Under the pieces are notes generated by a model. It was not told where the DNA came from and did no database searches. It worked only from the letters and a program-made list of their open reading frames with translations. A stretch of DNA of 64,000 nt from Aureitalea marina (lineage in GTDB: Bacteria; Bacteroidota; Bacteroidia; Flavobacteriales; Flavobacteriaceae), in the NCBI RefSeq assembly GCF_002943755.1, contig NZ_MQUB01000001.1:124001-188000 (forward strand). The letters run 5' to 3'. The translations under genes and the position numbers were made by a program. Below are positions 44,761 through 54,747 of the stretch, in pieces; the first letter of the stretch is position 1; every line of letters starts with the position of its first letter.

Positions 44761-45917
44761 TCGAATTTCTGACTCCCGTCCCCAAATCGGTGCTAGCCCA
44801 CCGGGAGATTTTACCCAAGGGCGTATTGGGTAAAAAGATAAACGTCCACGCCGAAGCCGGTGTCCTGCCTGAACTCTCTGGAGTGGGACTGGCCATTATT
44901 GGAATACGCGAAAACAGGAATCACGTTGACCACCTGGGAGAAGAGGTGGATCTGACCCCTGTCCGAAAGGCCTTATATTCCCTGTATCCCGGAAACTGGG
45001 ATCGATCCATAGTGGATCTGGGTGATATCTTGGCCGGAGAGCAGGTAAGCGATACCTATTTCGCGGTCAGAACCGTTCTCAATGCCCTGTTGAAGTCTAA
45101 AGTGATACCGATCATCCTAGGAGGTAGCCAGGATCTAACTTATGCGCAATACCGGGCCTACGACAAAGTGAGCCATATGGTCAATTTGGTCAATGTAGAT
45201 CGCTGTTTTGATCTAGGCGATGCAGAACAACCCATTTCCAATCGGTCCTATGTGGGGAAGGTCATAGTAGAAGAGCCCTACAACCTGTTTAACTACAGTG
45301 CCCTGGGCTATCAGTCCTTTCACAATCCTCCGGCAGAGATCGCCCTAATGGAAAAACTCTTCTTTGATGCCTATCGTTTGGGAGAGTTAACGGCCGATGT
45401 CACCGTCATCGAACCGATACTGCGGGATGCAGATCTGGTCAGTATGGACGTGGAGGCTATAAAGGCTGGTGAACTCGAAGGCATGCACGATAGTCCAAAC
45501 GGCTTCGATTCCCGCGAAATATGTGTGATTTCCCGCTATGCGGGTATCAGTAATCGGGTCAGTTCTTTTGGATTATACGAGATCGGGAAGATTGGAAGAT
45601 CCCAGGCTGGGGCCCATTTGCTGGCTCAAGTACTCTGGTATTTCATGGAAGGGGTCAACTTCAGGGTTGCCGATGAGGACTTTGGAGACGAAAAGGCCTA
45701 CACTACTTTTCGAGTCCCCGTTCACGATGAGATCCTGGTCTTTAAGAAGAGTAATAAAACCGGGCGTTGGTGGATCGAATTACCATTTATTAGCTCTGTT
45801 AATAATAAATTAAAAAGACGCACGTTATTACCTTGCACCTATGCGGAATATGTGAGTGCCACCAATCAGGAAATTCCCGAAAGATGGTATAAAGCAAGGA
45901 GAAAAAACGAGGTGTAA
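44757..45917 (+). CDS. Arginase/formimidoylglutamase-fold protein with degenerate metal site
   Basis: 386 residues with the ureohydrolase fold: ILGGSQDLTYAQ, VNLVNVDRCFDLGD and LVSMDVEAIKAGE occupy the positions of the Mn-binding motifs GGDHS, DAHxD and SxDxDxxDP. Most metal ligands (His in the first and second motifs, the Asp pair in the third) are missing, so classical agmatinase, arginase or formimidoylglutamase activity is doubtful even though such proteins are usually named that way. It is translationally coupled to topA and lies upstream of gldK, an order common in flavobacteria. It may have a structural or regulatory role. Confidence 0.85.
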   Translation: MIEFLTPVPKSVLAHREILPKGVLGKKINVHAEAGVLPELSGVGLAIIGIRENRNHVDHLGEEVDLTPVRKALYSLYPGNWDRSIVDLGDILAGEQVSDTYFAVRTVLNALLKSKVIPIILGGSQDLTYAQYRAYDKVSHMVNLVNVDRCFDLGDAEQPISNRSYVGKVIVEEPYNLFNYSALGYQSFHNPPAEIALMEKLFFDAYRLGELTADVTVIEPILRDADLVSMDVEAIKAGELEGMHDSPNGFDSREICVISRYAGISNRVSSFGLYEIGKIGRSQAGAHLLAQVLWYFMEGVNFRVADEDFGDEKAYTTFRVPVHDEILVFKKSNKTGRWWIELPFISSVNNKLKRRTLLPCTYAEYVSATNQEIPERWYKARRKNEV

Positions 45918-46030
45918 TTGTTTGTGATAACCAGCTAAGAATAAGGGGTTTTTTACCTATTTTGTTGTTTTTTTGGATAATTATAAATAGGTTTACGTCC
46001 TGAATCTTACTAAATTTAACCTAATTACCT

Positions 46031-47407
46031 ATGAAGAAGTTACTTGCATTTATTGCAGTAGTAGCCCTCTTGTTCAGTTGTAATTCCGGCGATCGCGGCG
46101 AATTAGTCGGGACAAAAGGGAAGAAATGGCACCCTGAAAAGCCATACGGTATGACCCTTATCCCAGGTGGATCTTTCATCATGGGTAAAGCCGACGACGA
46201 CTTTGTAGCTGTAAATGACGCCCCCACAAAAACGGTTACTGTTCGCTCCTTCTACATGGACGAAACAGAGATTACGAATGCCGAGTATCGGCAGTTCGTT
46301 GAATGGGTTCGTGATTCTACAGTAAGACTACGATTAGCAATTCTGGCCGACGAGGTCGGGGCAACCCCTGGTGACGAAGGCGGTATTGGCGATTTTGCAT
46401 TTGTCGATCAGGAGGATGAGGACATGACGGCGTACGAACAATACATGTACGACAACTACTACGGCCTCGGAGACGATTTTTACGAAGGACGTAAGATCAA
46501 CAGGGACATTGACCTGATCTGGGATACATCCGAGTATCCTGATGAATACTATACCGAAGTGATGGATAGTATGTACATTCCTTATGAGGAAGCTTACAAC
46601 GGTCAGCGGACTTTAGATGTTAATAAACTGAAATTCCAATATACCTATATGGATATTCAGGCAGCTGCTCGGGCAACCGGGAAAAGCCGCAAGGATTTCA
46701 TTATCAAAGAAGAATTGGAAATTTATCCGGACACTACTGTTTGGATCAAAGATTTCAACTACTCCTACAACGAGCCCATGCACAATGACTATTTCTGGCA
46801 CGAGGCCTACGGGGATTACCCGGTGGTTGGTGTGAACTGGAAGCAAGCGAAGGCTTTCTGTGCGTGGAGAACACTCTATAAGAATGCCTATCAGAAGGAA
46901 CGCAAGCGTCAGCACGTGAATCAGTTCCGTTTACCTGGTGAGGCGGAATGGGAGTACGCAGCTCGTGGCGGTCTGGAATCGGCTACCTTCCCATGGGGAG
47001 GACCTTATGCCAAGAACGACCGAGGATGCTTTATGGCGAACTTCAAGCCTCTGCGCGGTGATTATGCTGCGGATCAGGCTCTTTATACAGTCGAGGCCGA
47101 TGCCTACGAGCCTAACGACTACAATTTGTACAATATGGCTGGAAATGTCAGTGAGTGGGTAGCCTCTTCCTATGATGCTAACGCCTATGAGTACACCTCT
47201 ACAATGAATCCTAATGTCAACGACAAGGATAACATGCGGAAGGTGGTACGAGGTGGATCATGGAAGGATGTGGCCTACTTCCTACAGGTGAGCACGCGTG
47301 ATTTTGAGTACGCCGACTCCGCAAGAAGCTATATCGGATTCCGCACAGTACAAGATTACATGGGTACTGATGTGGTGTTGAACGACAAATTAGGGGACGC
47401 ACGTTAA
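46031..47407 (+). CDS. gldK: Gliding motility / type IX secretion lipoprotein GldK
   Basis: 458 residues: lipoprotein signal ending LLFSC, then a formylglycine-generating-enzyme (FGE-sulfatase) fold: GMTLIPGGSFIMG, MDETEITNAEYRQFV, PVVGVNWKQAKAFCAWR, FRLPGEAEWEYAARGG and YNMAGNVSEWV. GldK with GldN forms the periplasmic ring of the type IX secretion system under the outer membrane. It is first in gldKLMN. The catalytic Cys pair of true FGE enzymes is not evident, so the role is structural. Confidence 0.98.
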   Translation: MKKLLAFIAVVALLFSCNSGDRGELVGTKGKKWHPEKPYGMTLIPGGSFIMGKADDDFVAVNDAPTKTVTVRSFYMDETEITNAEYRQFVEWVRDSTVRLRLAILADEVGATPGDEGGIGDFAFVDQEDEDMTAYEQYMYDNYYGLGDDFYEGRKINRDIDLIWDTSEYPDEYYTEVMDSMYIPYEEAYNGQRTLDVNKLKFQYTYMDIQAAARATGKSRKDFIIKEELEIYPDTTVWIKDFNYSYNEPMHNDYFWHEAYGDYPVVGVNWKQAKAFCAWRTLYKNAYQKERKRQHVNQFRLPGEAEWEYAARGGLESATFPWGGPYAKNDRGCFMANFKPLRGDYAADQALYTVEADAYEPNDYNLYNMAGNVSEWVASSYDANAYEYTSTMNPNVNDKDNMRKVVRGGSWKDVAYFLQVSTRDFEYADSARSYIGFRTVQDYMGTDVVLNDKLGDAR

Positions 47408-47470
47408 GTCTAAGCCGTCCCCCGCAAAAATCTAAATCTTAACCACTTATACTTAACTAAATCTTTTATT

Positions 47471-48109
47471 ATGGCACAGTCTAAATCTTCCAAGAAACTG
47501 TTTAACATGGCCTACGGGCTGGGTGCCTCCATTGTAATTATGGGTGCACTGTTCAAGATTCTTCACTGGGAATTAGGTCCACTTAACGGTGGGTTACTCC
47601 TGGCGATCGGTCTGATCACTGAAGCTATCATTTTTGCTATCTCTGCTTTCGAGCCGGTAGACGACGACCTGGATTGGTCTTTGGTTTATCCGGAACTGGC
47701 GGGAGGACAAGGCAAGAAGAAAGAGGAAAAACTGGATTCTCAAGGTATGCTTTCGCAAAAATTAGATGAAATGCTCAAAGATGCTCGTATCGATTCAGAA
47801 TTGATGAGTAGTCTTGGAGATAGTATCCGTTCGTTCGAAGGAGCTGCTAAGAATATGGCCCCAACCGCAGATGCAATGAATTCGACGAAGAAATACAGCG
47901 AAGAAATGGCTCTTGCTGCTGCGCAGATGGAGTCCCTGAATAGCTTGTACAAAGTACAGGTAGAGTCTACCAGTCGTCAGGCAGAGGTCAACGAGCGTGT
48001 TGTCGAGAATGCCGAGCAACTGAAGCAACAAATGGAGAACCTGACAACAAACCTTTCTTCCTTGAATGGAGTTTATGGAGGTATGTTGACTGCGATGAAT
48101 CGCAACTAA
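47471..48109 (+). CDS. gldL: Gliding motility / T9SS motor protein GldL
   Basis: 212 residues with two N-terminal membrane helices (about 10-30 and 38-58), including the GASIVIMGALFKILHWE motif with the buried charged residues used for proton flow, then a long cytoplasmic coiled coil (about 85-205). GldL and GldM form the proton-driven rotary motor in the inner membrane that powers type IX secretion and gliding. Spaced 63 bp after gldK. Confidence 0.98.
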   Translation: MAQSKSSKKLFNMAYGLGASIVIMGALFKILHWELGPLNGGLLLAIGLITEAIIFAISAFEPVDDDLDWSLVYPELAGGQGKKKEEKLDSQGMLSQKLDEMLKDARIDSELMSSLGDSIRSFEGAAKNMAPTADAMNSTKKYSEEMALAAAQMESLNSLYKVQVESTSRQAEVNERVVENAEQLKQQMENLTTNLSSLNGVYGGMLTAMNRN

Positions 48110-48144
48110 GACGAACCTTTTATTAATCTTAAATAAGAAGTAAG

Positions 48145-49713
48145 ATGGCAAAAGGAAGTCTATCTCCGCGGCAAAAGATGATCAACCTGATGTATCTGGT
48201 GTTCATCGCAATGCTTGCGCTTAACATGTCCAAAGAGGTTTTGTCGGCCTTTGGTCTGCTCAATGAGCGTCTGACCGAGTCCAACACAGCCACCACGGCT
48301 CGTAACAAGGCGTTTATTGGAAATCTCGAAGTAAAGGCGTCGGACAACCCCGACCGATATGCTGACACCAACGAGAAAGCCAAGCAGATCAATCAACTCT
48401 CTTCCCAGTTCAATTCTTATCTGGAAGGGATCAAGACCGAAATGATGAAAACGGTTCCGGCCGACGACCAGGACAATTATGAAGTTCAGGACAAGGCGGA
48501 CTATCTGGATCAGAATTTCTTCCAGGGTGATAAATTATCGCCAAAAGGACAGCAATTCGTTCAGAACATCAATGACTATAAAACCGGTATGTTAGCCATA
48601 ATCAATGGAAACTATACGGATATCTCTACCGATATCGAGAAGAAATTCTCTACGGCAGAGGTTACACGAAATCAGGATGGAAAGAAGGTAGATTGGCTGA
48701 AGTACCACTTTGAGGGCTTCCCACTGATCGCCTCTCGTACCAAGATCACCCAAATGCAGGCAGATGTGAACAATATCGAGAACGATATTCTATCTGCAAT
48801 GCTGGAAGGTGAACAGGCCTCTGCCCTGAAAATGACCAACTACAACACCTTTATGAATGTTTCCAAAACAGCTTTCTATTCTGGAGAGACCTTTGACGGA
48901 AGCATTATGCTGGGTCGTACGGATTCTGAAACCAAGCCTAAGCGTGCAGAGTTAACTCTGGACGGCCGTGCATTGGTTGAAGGAAAAGACTATACCTTCG
49001 AAGGTGGTCAGGTTAAACTGAGCGTGAACGCCGGAAGTCCTGGCGACCACGAGATCAAAGGTACCCTGTTTTACGGGGAAGATGGAGATGAGACACCTGT
49101 AGAGGTGAGCTCAGGTTTTGCAACGATCAATAAGCCGAATTCGGCAACTATTTCTGCCGACAAGATGAACGTAGTTTATCGAGGTGTTGTGAACCCAATG
49201 ACCATTGCCTTTGACGGTGCTCGTAACGTTACTGCTAATGCACCTGGTTTGTCCAAGGTTTCCGGAAGTTCATATAACATGAGCCCAGGTACTGGACGTG
49301 AAGTGACTATTAGCGTTACGGCTACTTTGCCCGACGGTGAGACCACAAGAGACCAAAAGGTGTTTAGAATCAAAGATATTCCTCGTCCTACCGGAACGAT
49401 CCGCGGGGAGGATGGAGACGGTGGTGCCGTCCGTATGCAACGTGAAGGTCTGGAGATCTCTACTGTTGGAGCGGCTCTGCTGGACTTTGATTTTGATCTG
49501 AAACTAAATGTAACCGGATTTAGCTTTAAGGTATCCGGCCAGCCAACCGTGCGGGTAACTGGAAAATCCTTGAACGACCAAGCCAAGGCAGCGCTTAGAA
49601 GAGCACGTCGAGGGGAGACCGTTCAGATTTTCGATATCAATGCCAGTATCTCCGGAAATTCCGGGTACAAGCTGAAAAAGATATCGCCTGTATTTATCGA
49701 GTTGACTAATTAA
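48145..49713 (+). CDS. gldM: Gliding motility / T9SS protein GldM
   Basis: 522 residues: one N-terminal membrane helix (about 17-35, with LMYLVFIAMLALNMSKEVL), then four periplasmic domains, the first helical and the rest beta-sandwich (D4 near GLEISTVGAALLDFDFDLKL). GldM dimers span the periplasm and transmit torque from the GldL motor to the GldK-GldN ring. Length and domain order are normal. Confidence 0.98.
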   Translation: MAKGSLSPRQKMINLMYLVFIAMLALNMSKEVLSAFGLLNERLTESNTATTARNKAFIGNLEVKASDNPDRYADTNEKAKQINQLSSQFNSYLEGIKTEMMKTVPADDQDNYEVQDKADYLDQNFFQGDKLSPKGQQFVQNINDYKTGMLAIINGNYTDISTDIEKKFSTAEVTRNQDGKKVDWLKYHFEGFPLIASRTKITQMQADVNNIENDILSAMLEGEQASALKMTNYNTFMNVSKTAFYSGETFDGSIMLGRTDSETKPKRAELTLDGRALVEGKDYTFEGGQVKLSVNAGSPGDHEIKGTLFYGEDGDETPVEVSSGFATINKPNSATISADKMNVVYRGVVNPMTIAFDGARNVTANAPGLSKVSGSSYNMSPGTGREVTISVTATLPDGETTRDQKVFRIKDIPRPTGTIRGEDGDGGAVRMQREGLEISTVGAALLDFDFDLKLNVTGFSFKVSGQPTVRVTGKSLNDQAKAALRRARRGETVQIFDINASISGNSGYKLKKISPVFIELTN

Positions 49714-49729
49714 GATAATTAAGGATTGT

Positions 49730-50626
49730 ATGTATTTTAAAAATGTTGTGATATGTGGCTTGGCTATGTTGATGAGTGTCTGCGCCTTTGCTCAGCTGAA
49801 CATCCTCAATGCTAAGACACCGGAGGAGATCGGTGTAAAGACCGAAGATCGGATCGAATACGATAACGATCGGCCCTTACCCTACGGTTATGTAGACGAC
49901 CGTGATGTGTTATGGTCCCGGACCACCTGGGAGATCATCGACCTAGATCAGCGGGTTAATTTTCCGTTGTATTATCCTATCGACACCAACAACATTGGAG
50001 CCGACAGGCGATCGCTCTATGACGTCATTGTAAAGAACGTCAAGAACGGTCGTATAGAAAGCGTCTATTCGGATTCTTACTTTACGGAAAAGCGAACCCT
50101 CAAGGATATTGAAGCTTCATTGGTGTACAGTGATACTACAGACTTGGGTATTGAGCAATTCAATGCCGAAGGAAAAGTAGATAAGCAGTATATCCGTCGA
50201 TTTACCCTGGATGCAGGGGACATCGAAGAGTGGAGAGTTCGTGGCTTCTGGTATGTGGACAAGCGCCAAGGAGAGCTGAAATATCGTTTACTGGGTATTT
50301 GCCCTGTAGCCAACGAAGCTCGATCCAAGGCCTTCCCTGATGCAGGAGACGCGAAGGTTGAATTATTTTGGGTTTGGTTCCCCGGAGCACGAGATGTGTT
50401 GCATGAGTCCAAAGCCTTTAACAACAAGAATACATCACAGCCCATATCGTACGACCATTTATTGAATTCCAGACGATTTGCCGGTATGATCTATAAAGAA
50501 GATAATGTACAGGGAGATCGCAGTGTTCAGGATTACATCAATGATAATGCACTAATGCAATTGATGGAGTCTGATCGTATCCGGGATAAGATCCGGAACA
50601 TCGAGATGGACCTCTGGAATTACTAG
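49730..50626 (+). CDS. gldN: Gliding motility / T9SS protein GldN
   Basis: 298 residues: signal peptide (LAMLMSVCAFAQ), then the GldN/PorN fold with DRDVLWSRTTWEIIDLDQRVNFPLYYP and a conserved YDHLLNSRRFAGMIYKEDNVQGDR. It forms the periplasmic ring with GldK. It starts 16 bp after gldM and closes the operon; a strong terminator follows. Confidence 0.98.
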   Translation: MYFKNVVICGLAMLMSVCAFAQLNILNAKTPEEIGVKTEDRIEYDNDRPLPYGYVDDRDVLWSRTTWEIIDLDQRVNFPLYYPIDTNNIGADRRSLYDVIVKNVKNGRIESVYSDSYFTEKRTLKDIEASLVYSDTTDLGIEQFNAEGKVDKQYIRRFTLDAGDIEEWRVRGFWYVDKRQGELKYRLLGICPVANEARSKAFPDAGDAKVELFWVWFPGARDVLHESKAFNNKNTSQPISYDHLLNSRRFAGMIYKEDNVQGDRSVQDYINDNALMQLMESDRIRDKIRNIEMDLWNY

Positions 50627-50651
50627 GATAAAAATAGAATCATTTGATTCC

Positions 50652-50685
50652 AACCCTCTAAATTGATAGTTTAGAGGGTTTTTTT
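50652..50685 (+). terminator. Intrinsic terminator after gldN, abutting the next start codon
   Basis: An 11-bp stem AACCCTCTAAA/TTTAGAGGGTT (50652-50662 with 50670-50680), 7-nt loop, then a T run reaching 50685. The ATG of the next gene begins at 50686, so the hairpin occupies that gene's whole apparent leader. Confidence 0.9.
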
Positions 50686-51732
50686 ATGGATAACAGGGAC
50701 TTCATAATCGTAGGAGCCGGAATAGCCGGTACAAGCCTTGCAGAGCAGCTAAGAAGACGGGGTAAAAGCTTCGTTATAATTGATTCTGGTCAAGCTACTG
50801 CGACCGCGGTAGCCGGAGGTGTGGTTAACCCGGTCGTGGTCAAGCGCCTGAATCCGGTTTGGCGGGCAGCGGAATTCCTGAAATATGCTCGGAGCTTTTA
50901 CTGGGAAATGTCTCAGTCCTTAGCGATCAATTTCCTTCAGGAGCTACAACTTCATCGTCCATTTGAGCACGTTGGAGAGCAGAATAACTGGATGGCCGTT
51001 TCGGATCGACCAGATCTGGTTGAATTCCTGGACACTCAAATCCAAACCAATCGGAACTCCGGCTTGAAGGCGGATCATGGTATGGGTGTGGTTAAGGGGA
51101 CCTTTAGGTTAGATACTACAACCTTATTGAATGGCTACAAGGCCTGGCTAGTAAGTCAGGACTTATTGATCCAAGAGCGTTTTGAACATGAATTACTGCG
51201 ATTCGAGAGATCGAAGTGGGTTTATAAGCAATTCGAAGCCGGACGAATCATCTTTGCAGAAGGCTATCAAGTACTGAACAATCCGTATTGGCAGCTTGAC
51301 GCCCTTATTCCAAAGAAAGGAGAATATCTTATTGTTCATTCCCCGCAGCTCAAACTACAGAACATGCTTAAGGGACGTTTTTTTATCATACCCTTGGGAG
51401 ACGATCACTATCAGGTTGGGGCCACCTTTGCTCATGGAGACTCGACCTTGGATGCGACTGACCAAGGTACTGAGCAAATGCTCGATTATCTCAACCAAGC
51501 CCTGAAGGTGGATTTTGAGATAGTGGATCAATTGGTCGGGATGCGACCAACAGTCAGTGATAGAAGACCGCTGATCGGCAAACACCCGCAATATGAAAAT
51601 ATGGCCTTTCTCAATGGCATGGGCACACGGGGTTTGCTTATGGCGCCACTGGCATCCAAATGGCTATTGGATCATTTGGAATACGGGAAAGATCTGCCTG
51701 AAGAGGTGACATTAGAACGATTCCAGAATTAA
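50686..51732 (+). CDS. FAD-dependent oxidoreductase (DAO family)
   Basis: 348 residues with an N-terminal dinucleotide fold (IIVGAGIAGTSLAEQL), FAD-contact AGGVVNPVVVKRLNPVW and the C-terminal GMRPTVSDRRPLIGKHP and GMGTRGLLMAPLAS typical of D-amino-acid oxidase/glycine oxidase-like enzymes. The substrate is not evident. The start is fixed by the FAD motif beginning at residue 7. It follows the gldN terminator without a gap, so expression depends on read-through or on a promoter inside gldN. Confidence 0.9.
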   Translation: MDNRDFIIVGAGIAGTSLAEQLRRRGKSFVIIDSGQATATAVAGGVVNPVVVKRLNPVWRAAEFLKYARSFYWEMSQSLAINFLQELQLHRPFEHVGEQNNWMAVSDRPDLVEFLDTQIQTNRNSGLKADHGMGVVKGTFRLDTTTLLNGYKAWLVSQDLLIQERFEHELLRFERSKWVYKQFEAGRIIFAEGYQVLNNPYWQLDALIPKKGEYLIVHSPQLKLQNMLKGRFFIIPLGDDHYQVGATFAHGDSTLDATDQGTEQMLDYLNQALKVDFEIVDQLVGMRPTVSDRRPLIGKHPQYENMAFLNGMGTRGLLMAPLASKWLLDHLEYGKDLPEEVTLERFQN

Positions 51733-51740
51733 TACGGAAT

Positions 51741-52127
51741 TTACGAAACCGGCGTTTTGGCCTTTTCAGGATCGTATTTAAAGAAGAAATTGATCCAGAT
51801 GTTACGGGATAGTCTTAGGATCAGGGGTAACAAAACCACGAGTGTCCCTGTGATAAAGAAAAATGTATTTAGTCTGGAAAGACCCAGCATAAAAAAGGCA
51901 ATTACAAAAGCCGCTACAGCGAAAGCGACCCCAACACCGTAGCTGACGTACATCGCACCATAGAAAAATGAAGGTTCGATCTTGTATTTTGTATTGCAGT
52001 GACTGCATCGCTCATGCATGTCCAGGGTTCTGTTCAGTATATAGGGATTGGATTTCTGATACATTTCACCCTCGTGACAAACAGGGCATCGCCCCTTGAA
52101 AATACTGTACAGTTTGGTCCCTTTCAT
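51741..52127 (-). CDS. DUF983 zinc-ribbon membrane protein
   Basis: 128 residues. An N-terminal zinc ribbon has two CxxC pairs (RCPVCHEGEMY and RCSHCNTKYK); two membrane helices (about 55-80 and 85-105) and a charged tail follow. This matches DUF983, whose function is not known. It converges on the oxidoreductase gene and diverges from the ABC-F gene. Confidence 0.92.
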   Translation of the reverse strand: MKGTKLYSIFKGRCPVCHEGEMYQKSNPYILNRTLDMHERCSHCNTKYKIEPSFFYGAMYVSYGVGVAFAVAAFVIAFFMLGLSRLNTFFFITGTLVVLLPLILRLSRNIWINFFFKYDPEKAKTPVS

Positions 52128-52192
52128 CCGATTTTATTAGCTCCACAAAATTAATCATCTTTGCAGAATTCCAGCGTAACAAAAGTTACTTA

Positions 52193-54100
52193 ATGCTCAA
52201 TATTCACAAGCTCTCCATTGCCTTTCAGGGCAGTTATCTCTTTGAGGATATTACCTTTAGATTAGGTATTGGGGACCGGGTTGGCCTGGTGGGAAAAAAT
52301 GGGGCCGGTAAATCGACCATGCTACGTATCATAGCAGGTGAGCAAGAATTTGACGAAGGCCAACTGGCAACCGATAAGGAGATAAGAATAGGCTTTTTAA
52401 AGCAGGACATCGACTTTGAGAAGGGCCGCAATGTTCTTCAGGAAGCCTATCTGGCGTTTGATGAAATTCTCAAGCTAGAGGAGCAACTAGCAAACATTAA
52501 TACCCAACTGGCAGAACGAACAGATTACGAGAGTGAATCCTATCAGCAATTATTGGTCGATCTAAATGATGTTCAACACCAATACGAGGTGTTGGGGGGT
52601 TATACTTATCAGGGTGAAACCGAACGCATATTACAGGGGCTAGGATTCAAACGATCCGAGTTCGAAAAGCAAACAGATACCTTTTCAGGAGGTTGGCGCA
52701 TGCGGATCGAACTGGCCAAGATCCTGCTACAGAACAACGATATCCTCTTGTTGGATGAGCCAACCAACCACCTGGATATAGAATCAATTCTATGGTTGGA
52801 AGAGTTTCTGAGGGGATATCCTGGTGCAGTCATGTTGGTTTCCCACGACCGAATGTTCCTGGACCAGGTAACCAACAGGACCATAGAGATCTCGTTAGGC
52901 CGTATATATGATTTCCCTAAGCCATACTCCAAGTATATGGTCCAGCGCCAGGAATTGCGGGAACAACAGTTAGCAGCTCAGAAGAATCAACAAAAGCAGA
53001 TAGAACAGACCGAAAAACTGATCGAAAAGTTCAGGGCCAAAGCCTCTAAGGCCTCTATGGCTCAATCCCTGATCAAGAAACTGGATAAGATCGATCGGAT
53101 CGAAGTGGATGAAGACGACAACGCGGTGATGAGTGTACAGTTTCCCGTTTCGATAAATCCGGGAAAAGTCATTTTTACAGCAGAACAGATATCTAAGTCT
53201 TACGGAGAGCTAGACGTACTATCCAATATTGATTTCCAGGTTGAACGAGGAGCCAAAATTGCCTTTGTTGGCCAAAATGGCCAGGGTAAATCCACCTTAG
53301 CCAAGATCCTTGTGGGAGAGCTGGATCACCAGGGAGACCTGAAAGTAGGACATAATGTGCAGATCGGCTATTTTGCCCAGAACCAGGCAGAGTACCTGGA
53401 TGGAGACAAGACGGTAGAGGAGACCATGATAGACGCTGCCGACGAAAAGACACGTCCAAGGGTTCGTGATATACTTGGAGCATTCCTGTTCCGTGGAGAA
53501 GAGGTAGACAAATATGTACGCGTATTGTCGGGAGGGGAGCGAAATCGATTAGCATTAGCCAAGTTGTTGCTACAGCCGCTTAACGTGCTGATTATGGATG
53601 AACCTACCAATCACCTGGATATGAAGTCCAAGAACGTCCTAAAGGAGGCCTTGAGACGTTTTGAAGGGACACTGATACTGGTTTCCCACGACAGGGACTT
53701 CCTCCAGGGACTCAGCACCCGGGTCTATGAGTTCAAAGATCGCCGGATCAAGGAATACCTGGGCGATATTGATTTCTTCCTGGAACAGCGGAAAGTGGAC
53801 TCGTTAAGGGAGGTAGAGAAAAGGGCGCAGCAAAAGGCTGCCAAACCTAAACAAAATGGCGGTGGAAGGGCTACTTACGAGGCACAGAAGCGTCAAAAAT
53901 CCATTCAGAACAAGCTATCCAAGATAGAATCCCAGATCGACAAATTAGAAAAGGAGATAGCTGAGATCGATGTGGAATTGGCCATTAACTACGATGAAAC
54001 CATAGCTCAGCCCAATTTCTTTGACAACTACCAAGCCAAAAAGCTCAAGTTGGAGGAGCTGATGAATCAGTGGGAAGAGCTCTCTGCCAGCTTGGAGTAG
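52193..54100 (+). CDS. ABC-F family ATPase (ribosome-associated type)
   Basis: 635 residues with two ABC domains in one chain and no membrane segment: Walker A GLVGKNGAGKST and GQNGQGKST, signatures FSGGWRMRIELAK and LSGGERNRLALAK, Walker B LLLDEPTNHLD and LIMDEPTNHLD, and the inter-domain linker (about 235-310) characteristic of ABC-F proteins. A C-terminal coiled coil (about 540-635) resembles the DNA/ribosome-binding tail of Uup. ABC-F proteins act on the ribosome, and a housekeeping translation role is more likely than drug resistance given the core-genome setting. A CATCTTTG near-consensus -7 lies about 35 bp upstream. Confidence 0.96.
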   Translation: MLNIHKLSIAFQGSYLFEDITFRLGIGDRVGLVGKNGAGKSTMLRIIAGEQEFDEGQLATDKEIRIGFLKQDIDFEKGRNVLQEAYLAFDEILKLEEQLANINTQLAERTDYESESYQQLLVDLNDVQHQYEVLGGYTYQGETERILQGLGFKRSEFEKQTDTFSGGWRMRIELAKILLQNNDILLLDEPTNHLDIESILWLEEFLRGYPGAVMLVSHDRMFLDQVTNRTIEISLGRIYDFPKPYSKYMVQRQELREQQLAAQKNQQKQIEQTEKLIEKFRAKASKASMAQSLIKKLDKIDRIEVDEDDNAVMSVQFPVSINPGKVIFTAEQISKSYGELDVLSNIDFQVERGAKIAFVGQNGQGKSTLAKILVGELDHQGDLKVGHNVQIGYFAQNQAEYLDGDKTVEETMIDAADEKTRPRVRDILGAFLFRGEEVDKYVRVLSGGERNRLALAKLLLQPLNVLIMDEPTNHLDMKSKNVLKEALRRFEGTLILVSHDRDFLQGLSTRVYEFKDRRIKEYLGDIDFFLEQRKVDSLREVEKRAQQKAAKPKQNGGGRATYEAQKRQKSIQNKLSKIESQIDKLEKEIAEIDVELAINYDETIAQPNFFDNYQAKKLKLEELMNQWEELSASLE

Positions 54101-54174
54101 TTGTTTAATTTATGAGTTCTTTAACTGCCCTCCCCTGGAGCAGGTGTTAAATTTGCCCTTCACAACATTTTACC

Positions 54175-54747
54175 ATGCGCAAAATAATACTATCCATCCT
54201 GGGTGTGGTCATTTTGATCGGGGCCATTTTTGCTGCTCAAGCCATCGTGAGCAGTAATAAAAGGGTCAGACCCAAACCACAAAAGGTTATCAAGACCGTT
54301 TTTGTGGATACCGTTAAAAATCGGGAGGTCCCAGTTGTTATTCAGGCTAATGGAAACCTGACAGCCAAGCGACGACTGGAATTGTATTCTGAGGTGCAAG
54401 GAATCTTGCAAACGGGTCGAAAACTCTTCAAACCCGGACAGAACTTTAACCAGGGAGAGATCATGATCCGAGTAGATGCATCCGAGTTTTATGCTACGGT
54501 TCAGTCTCAGAAGAGCAATCTGTACAATCAGTTGGCCGCCATCATGCCCGATCTGAGGTTGGATTACCCGGAGATTTATCCCAAATGGCAGGCCTATCTG
54601 GATAGGTTCAATATCGATAAGCCTGTTCCGGAATTACCAGAAATGGATTCGGATACGGAACGGTATTTTATCGGTGGTCGAAATATTGTTACTTCCTATT
54701 ACAACATTAAAAACCTCGAACAACTACAATATTGGAGCTTCGCTTAG
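54175..54747 (+). pseudogene. RND efflux periplasmic adaptor, N-terminal fragment
   Basis: 190 codons. A membrane anchor (IILSILGVVILIGAIF) and the first half of a membrane fusion protein follow: VVIQANGNLTAKRRLELYSEVQGIL and the half-lipoyl region GQNFNQGEIMIRVDASEFYA, then a helical hairpin up to TSYYNIKNLEQ. The sequence then leaves the family and stops. Full-length adaptors have about 360-400 residues; the second lipoyl half, beta-barrel and membrane-proximal domain are absent. What follows immediately is the end of a TolC-family gene in another frame. The fragment cannot form a working adaptor. Confidence 0.88.
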
